From Bisporella sp. PMI_857 (taxonomy: Eukaryota > Ascomycota > Leotiomycetes > Helotiales > Helotiaceae): a DNA stretch of 64,000 bases. This document shows positions 58,091-64,000 of the stretch, in pieces. The notes beneath the pieces are model-generated. The model ran no database searches. It was not told the origin of the DNA and saw only the letters and a list, made by a program, of their open reading frames with translations. Location: NCBI GenBank assembly GCA_021307315.1, contig JAJSPD010000005.1:310001-374000 (forward strand), given 5' to 3'. A program made the position numbers and the translations under genes. Every line of letters starts with the position of its first letter. The stretch's first letter is position 1.

Positions 58091-60652
58091 ATGAAATTCC
58101 TAAGTGGCCTGGTGGTGCCTGTGCTGAGCGCATTCGCAACTACAACTTCTGCAGCTGAAGATGCCTCAATTCTTTATAAAGAGATTGCCAGAGCACAAAA
58201 CCAGAGTCTACTGTGGGGACCGTATCGGCCCAATTTATACTTTGGAGTACGCCCCAAAATACCTAAAAGTTTTATGGGCGGTTTGATGTGGGCGCGGGTA
58301 GATCAATTTCAAGATGTTCAGCATAGTAATATCACGCATGCTATGTGACTTGGAAAGAGAGGCTAATTGAGGTATTCAGGATTTAGACATACATGCGAAC
58401 AAGGCGATGACATGCACGGTTATGGCTGGGAGGAATATGATGCACGAAATGGTGGCCAGCAAACGATATATGATAAAGGCAATGGAATTGATATCAAGAC
58501 TTACTTCGTGAAGATCCCTGGGGGAAGTCACGGTGGCAGCTGGGCTACAAGAGTGCGGGGTACTTTAAGAAAAGATATTCCTAAGGACACCAAGACTACA
58601 ATCCTGTTCTATGCCACCCTTGAAGGGCTTGGGAGCCTAGAAGTCGAGAACGAATATGACGAACTAGGTTATGAGGGTGATGTTATTCTGAAAGGAGATA
58701 GCGATGGGCTAGGAGAGTATAAAGTGGCAGTGACTGCGGGCCGGGGATTTCACCCCAAGAGTGATCATCCCTCCGCCAAAGACAAGCCATTGGAACGTAC
58801 CATTGTGCATTCGGAGACTATACAGCCTGAGATCCTATGGCAGACCAAGGCAATCCTGTTCAAGAACTTGAAGGAGCAGATTGATGAGTACCTCGCAAAA
58901 TACGGAGAGGAGAATGCTCCACCACCATGGCAGGTATATACTGTCAAGAACGATCCTGGGGCTGGTAACTTGCACATGATTCAGAAAGTGTTTGAGGGAA
59001 ACTTTGAATTTGATATCATTTTTAATAGTGGTTCCAGCCCGAAGGAATACTTTAGCTCTGATGTCTCTAAGCATATTGGGGACAAATCTCTAGAGTTCTG
59101 GGCCAAATTTGTAGGGGTCTTCGATCCTAAGCCCCCATTTGACATTGAGTCACTTCAACGATTCACCAGTGCAATGTTCTCCAACCTTCTTGGTGGTCTT
59201 GGATATTTCTATGGAGATGAAGTTGTGGACAGGACATATGCACCAGAATATGATGAAGAGAGCGAGGGTTTCTGGGAGGAAACTGCCGCAGCTCGGGCAC
59301 GGAAGGGAGAAAAACTGGAGGGCCCATTTGAGCTCTACACAACGGTCCCTTCCCGGCCTTTCTTCCCAAGAGGGTTTCTTTGGGACGAGGGGTTTCATCT
59401 TTTACCAGTTGCAGACTTCGATCTGGATTTAGCACTTGAGGTTGTCACTAGTTGGTACAACCTCCAAGATGACGATGGATGGATTGGTCGTGAGCAGATT
59501 CTTGGTGCAGAAGCGCGAAGCAAGGTGCCAGCAGAGTTCCAGACTCAATACCCTCACTATGCCAACCCGCCAACACTATTCTTCATCCTGGATGCTCTCC
59601 TGATTAAAATTGGGGCTCTAAATGGAACCACACCTCCTGCCACTGAAGAGCTCGGAGCAGGATCTCGTGTGACATCTGTCTATCAGAAGTCACCTGAACT
59701 CGCAGTACACTACCTGCAAGAACTTTATCCAAAACTCCGGAAACAATTCTATTGGTTTAAGAAGACGCAATTCGGGGATCTCAAATCTTATGACAGAGAA
59801 GCGTTTTCCACCAAAGAGGGTTATAGATGGCGCGGTCGCACAGTCGAGCATATCTTGACTTCAGGACTTGATGACTATCCTCGCCCACAACCACCTCACC
59901 CTGGGGAGCTACACATTGACCTAATGTCATGGGTGGGTAAGATGGCCAGGTCACTCAAAAGCATTGCTACTGTTCTTCAATATACAGATGATGTTGCGGA
60001 GTATACCACAATTGAAACTGCCATCTTACGCAACATTGATGATCTCCATTGGAGCGAGAAGGAGAAGTGCTATTGTGATGCTACCATCGACGATTATGAA
60101 GAGAATTCACTGGTGTGCCACAAGGGCTACATATCCATTTTCCCCTTCATGGTCGGCCTTCTCGATCCTAAGAGCGAGAAGTTGGGCCATATATTGAACT
60201 TGATTGGTGATGAGAATGAATTATGGAGCGATTTTGGCATCAGGAGTTTGAGCAAGAAAAATGAATTTTATGGCACTGGTGAGAATTATTGGCGAGGCCC
60301 AATCTGGATAAACATGAACTATCTCATTGTTTCCGAACTGCTCGTAAGTCATAGCTATGCTATTCCCGACTCTGAGGCCCTTATTAATCCTGTCATACAG
60401 AAATATGCCCAAACTAAAGGTCCCTATCAAGCGAAGGCTAAAGAGCTCTACATTCAGTTACGGCTCAATCTTGTAAAGACGATATTTGACGCATACACGG
60501 AAACTGGCTTCGCTTGGGAACAGTATAATCCAGAAACTGGCAAGGGACAGAGGACTCAGCATTTCACTGGATGGACAAGCTTGGTGGTAAAAATCATGGC
60601 TATGCCAGATTTGAGTGATGGAAAGGTTAAAGCAACCCATGAAGAGCTATAG
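58091..60652 (+). CDS. CWH41: Mannosyl-oligosaccharide glucosidase (ER glucosidase I, GH63)
   Basis: Two exons, 58091-58325 and 58380-60652, give about 835 residues, normal for the family. Glucosidase I removes the outermost alpha-1,2-glucose from the Glc3Man9GlcNAc2 glycan just after transfer to protein. MKFLSGLVVPVLSAFATTTSA is a signal peptide rather than the type II anchor of some homologues. Landmarks are NQSLLWGPYRPNLYFG, FRHTCEQGDDMHGYGW, PGGSHGGSWATRVRG, the catalytic-region FFPRGFLWDEGFHLLPV at about residue 416, DDDGWIGREQILG, YRWRGRTVEHILTSGLDDYP and NYWRGPIWINMNYL. It acts in the ER lumen. The splice acceptor TTCAG at 58379 restores the conserved VQHxFRHTC junction. Confidence 0.95.
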
Positions 60653-60819
60653 TATCTATAGAAGAATGCTTGTATTTATTAAAGTAGCAACATGAAAGAT
60701 TTTGTGCTCAAAATTTTGGTTTAACTTTGAGCAGGTACAAAAGCGTACTATTTCTGTTACTATGGTGCTTATTTAAATAAAGCAGAAGCATATATTTCTA
60801 AGTCCCGAGGGCCAGGTGA
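60653..60819. other. Short convergent 3' spacer
   Basis: About 170 bp between convergent CWH41 and ELP5 stops, AT-rich. Confidence 0.5.
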
Positions 60820-62122
60820 CTAGATTTCATCCTCTTCATCATCAAAGTCTTCTCTGTCTTCCGCTCCCATCTCATATAGAATCCTGCCTCCCTCACCTGC
60901 GCCACTAGCACCACCATCTTTCTGCGCATCGAAATAAGGCAGGATGACTCCCTCCCTATCTCTTCGCTGCTTCTCACTCAAACTAAGACTAAACGTTGTC
61001 TCAACTTCCTCTTCCGCACCAACGCTTCCCACCTCACCGCTAACAGGCGGAAGCGTAGAATACAGAGAATGATCATCTAGCAGTGTGATATTATCAAGCG
61101 ATGGCTTAGACGCAATCGACAAACTCGCCGGAGCCTGCGATAAGACGAACACTTCAGACACCCCCCGTCCAGACTTCCTCCGAACCTCCATCTCGACAAC
61201 TACGTCTCTTCCCTTCACCCCATTCGCACTCGAAAGTCCGACAAGGATACCCTCTCGCTGCTCAGCAAGGCCGAAGACGGGTTCTTGGAGGCTTTTATCT
61301 CGCGCTCGCTTCTTGGCGATGACATGTGAGAGGTTGTGGATGGTGAGGATGGCGGTAGCTAGGTAGGTGAGTATTGCCAGAGGGGCGGGTTGGTAGATTT
61401 GTGGTTTCAAGGGGGAGCGGAGCGGGATATCAAGGTGGTATGTTGCCAGGAGGGAGATGTTGGGGCCGAGGATTAGGCTGGAGAGGAAGGTGGAGATGTG
61501 TTGGGGTTGGGATGAGACGAGAGGGTTTAGAGTGTCGATTATGAGAAGGAACCCTGTCTTCTTTTAACACTAATATACTGGAATAGTAGAAGGGAAACTT
61601 GCTTTGTATCGAAGCTTGAGAGTTTGCTGATGGTGCTAGATGGGAGACGATATCTTGGCGGAGAAGTGAGACAGCCTTCGATCGTGCAGACACGAAGAAA
61701 TCGATTTCAAACGGAAGCTTCTTCCGAAGAGTACAGAATGAGATGAGTATTATCTTGCTTTTGCCAATCTATTGATCAGTCAGTAGGACATTTTCAAGCA
61801 AAGCATTGTATCACGTGATCGAGACAGAGTGCTAAAAATATTCTGCATGAATAATGTTGAAACCTTTGATAAGTAGCACGAACCAAGAAGAACATCAGAA
61901 CTAGAGGTTCTTAAATATTGATATCGCCTTCTTGAGGATATTGAGAGAAAGGCGACTTCATACCTTCGCTCGTCGCACGAACTCTTGAATGACAGGAGCG
62001 CCACTCTGGTCTAATGAGTCTAAAACCAATGTGAAGGGACTCGCTCCGTCGCGAAGGTTCAAGAGCTTCTGAAAAAGAAGAGTGTTATGCGTCCTCCTTT
62101 GTTGTAATGGAGACGGCGCCAT
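60820..62122 (-). CDS. ELP5: Elongator complex protein 5
   Basis: Three exons, 62122-61964, 61768-61603 and 61553-60820, give about 352 residues. Elp5 forms, with Elp4 and Elp6, the RecA-like hexameric ring of Elongator, which modifies wobble uridines in tRNA (cm5U/mcm5U). The N-terminus has LLFQKLLNLRDGASPFTLVL and DSLDQSG; the middle has FLLIIDTLNPLVSS; the protein ends in the family's acidic tail GRILYEMGAEDREDFDDEED. The second intron uses the ideal GC donor GCAAGT at 61602; no GT donor restores the frame. The C-terminal region also carries FDAQKDGG before the tail, as in fungal relatives. It acts in the cytosol. The family call rests mainly on the C-terminal tail and the RecA-like strand pattern. 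Confidence 0.86.
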
Positions 62123-63547
62123 TTTGATATGTTGATGGAGATTACTAAGTGGTGTAGTGGTTTGCGATTGTGATTGCGATTAATTCTACAGGAATTTGAT
62201 GTTCCACCACCCGCAGGCAAAAAAAAGGGGGCAGCTCTCCCTTTTACCAGACTTCCCCACTAGAAATACCTGCTAACTCAACGAATGCAAGATGATACCT
62301 ATATTTTAGTTTAGAGAAGCTCAGCCTCTGCATAAACCATTGGGCATTTACCAAGTTGACAATACTTTACTCATAGTGTCAAATCCGACACGTCGGCAGT
62401 TCGACACTGGCACATTCATGATGTGTGCTGATGTGCGGCTAAGTAGCTGACAAGTGCAAAATATTTCAACAGATATCATACTTATAGCCGGGCACTGCAA
62501 GGCTGTCAATGAATGAAGACGATTCTATTTCGGCATGATGCCTTCAGTGAGAATATTTGAACGACTGATTTAAAAGTTGCCATACTCCGGTAATGATATT
62601 ACTTCGGATGTTACCAGCTTTGCCTTCCTCTTGCGAATTGGGAAGAAAACCAAACTCTTTTGCCGATTTTCTCTTGCGGGAGGGGAAAGAGGGATGCCAG
62701 ACAACACTTGAGCATTCCTTGTGTCACGGAGAATTAAGGGTGTATATGTATCATTGTAGCATGTTGGCCATCAGTGGATTCACTTTTGGTTGCATGGTGC
62801 AGTGATGGCATTTCCCGCAACACCTTGGCTATGCATTCAAACTCTATATTGAAGAAGCAGACTTGGCCTAGCCGGTCCTGAACGTGGTAAGTATCTGCCC
62901 ATGAATCACACAGCAGTCTTCTGATGTGGTTATAGCCTACATTTTTTACTGGGGACCCTACCGAATTTGTATCTGCTGTTCATGCAGATGGGCGTAGTAG
63001 TCCTCAGACAAATAGATATGCCTGACCCAAACAATGTGAGCAGAATGATGTCTCTCGAAAAGAGACCTGAATTATTACCTTCTATATTTACTTGAGTATA
63101 TATTGTAAGCTAAGATATTCGATTCATACTGACCAAAGACGAACATTTCAATAAGAGCCCCCAAGGCTACCGACTTCTGATATCTCTATTCAGCAGCCGG
63201 GGGGCTCCTGCGAATTATCGAACATAAGACATCTTCAGTGTCAACACTTCCAAGTTCACAATACCGGTATTTGGATGTGGCCATAAATTTTGATCTATGG
63301 GCTGATGAAACAGCAGGACAGGAATGTTTCACCATGTTAGGATTCACAAAGAAGCCAACAAGAAAGGCATAACCTCACTGAGCAGGAATTGTCCTCTATT
63401 CGAGGTGCGAATTCTGGATCATTCACAGAGATCTTCGACCCGCCATTGATAAGAAAACTACCCATCTTGGAAAGCCTATGGGCTGTTAATTGATACAAGG
63501 GAAAACTGATGGGTTGCCTCATCATAGTTTTCTGGCCGAGTCAGTCC
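62123..63547. other. Gene-poor spacer
   Basis: About 1.4 kb containing the ELP5 promoter and the 3' end of the right-edge gene. Short frames (e.g. 62593-62805) have no recognisable sequence. Confidence 0.45.
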
Positions 63548-64000
63548 TTAATGCGTTTCCTTGGGTAGGGTCCTTCGCTTCGCTTCGGTTTCCTTCCTGA
63601 TCCATTCCCCGAGAAACCTGACAACTCTTCGAAAGATTGCTGATAGATCTGGTCAGCAGTGATCGCGAACTGGGACAGTAGAAGCAGTGTACGGAAATGT
63701 AGTAGACAACATTCATACTTACTGTACGATTCTTTCCTTATATCTTCGACTAGTACACTCAATGCATTCGGGATGGTCGAAATAAAGCTTTCTTGCTGTC
63801 TCGTTTCTCTTCCCAGCTCTGTCCAAAATTCTCTCGGCTCAACAAGATCTGATAGCTATCGTTTTTGGCATCTACTCGAGATAAATTCTGCATTTCGAAC
63901 TGCCTGAACCCCATACCAATGCTTCTGAAGTATGACTGATAATATTGCATCTTCTATTAGGATACTAAGCATATGTAGTTCAAGCGACCAATACCATGAC
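63548..64000 (-). CDS. 3' part of an unrecognised gene, truncated by the window edge
   Basis: The frame is open to the window edge and reads SWYWSLELHMLSILIEDAIL near 64000. I infer three exons: beyond 64000 to 63901, 63855-63723 and 63648-63548, ending at TAA. Introns have a GTTCGA donor (45 nt) and a GTAAGT donor (74 nt), and phases close. Without the first intron an in-frame TAG would interrupt the frame. The product is mostly charged and helical, e.g. EFWTELGRETRQQESFIST, LSVLVEDIRKESYN and FRRVVRFLGEWIRKE, with a basic C-terminus RRTLPKETH. I do not recognise a family, and most of the protein may lie outside the window. Confidence 0.5.

Overview
This window comes from the nuclear genome of a filamentous ascomycete (Pezizomycotina). 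The evidence is the gene architecture: short introns of about 45-200 nt, many with GTATGT/GTAAGT donors and CTAAC-like branch sites, long intergenic spacers, and fungus-restricted families (SAT4/rhodopsin-like membrane protein, GPI-anchored Ser/Thr wall protein, fungal CorA-like transporter). My impression of gene style is Leotiomycetes-like, but the sequence alone does not prove this. I see no rRNA, tRNA, CRISPR or intact transposon. Exon boundaries were read by eye and checked by reading-frame arithmetic.

Layout. 1-8 kb: a divergent nucleoside-hydrolase-like protein and a seven-exon CorA-like transporter. 8.4-14.1 kb: a 1118-residue low-complexity protein and a GPI-anchored wall protein, both minus strand. 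14.8-17.5 kb: a dienelactone hydrolase-family enzyme divergent from phosphatidylinositol synthase (PIS1). 19-23.5 kb: a conserved-looking protein with RRFAP repeats, convergent with a repeat-rich secreted protein resembling Kex2-processed precursors. 24.9-30.5 kb: the ERAD lectin YOS9 divergent from a C2H2-like zinc-finger protein. 33-39.4 kb: a rhodopsin/SAT4-family membrane protein, a decayed adenylosuccinate synthetase copy, and the intact ADE12. 40-48 kb: an HSP31/DJ-1 protein, a coiled-coil protein, a small secreted orphan, a short-chain dehydrogenase, and a decayed-looking thioesterase-family gene. 48-62 kb: a housekeeping block with PSF3 divergent from SOD2, the spliceosome factor NTR1/TFIP11, a small secreted protein, an SNRNP27-like spliceosome protein, ER glucosidase I (CWH41) and Elongator subunit ELP5. 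The 3' end of an unrecognised gene runs off the right edge.

Most genes are unrelated housekeeping functions and there is no obvious biosynthetic cluster. Two functional pairs occur: CWH41 and YOS9 act at the start and the quality-control end of ER N-glycan processing, and NTR1 and SNRNP27 both serve the spliceosome. The most interesting signals are (1) a secreted polyprotein-like gene with four families of internal repeats in which most arginines precede Asp or Glu; (2) a previously unmarked relic of ADE12 about 0.9 kb upstream of the intact gene; (3) four apparent GC-AG introns among about 44 inferred; and (4) an 18-nt microexon in ADE12.
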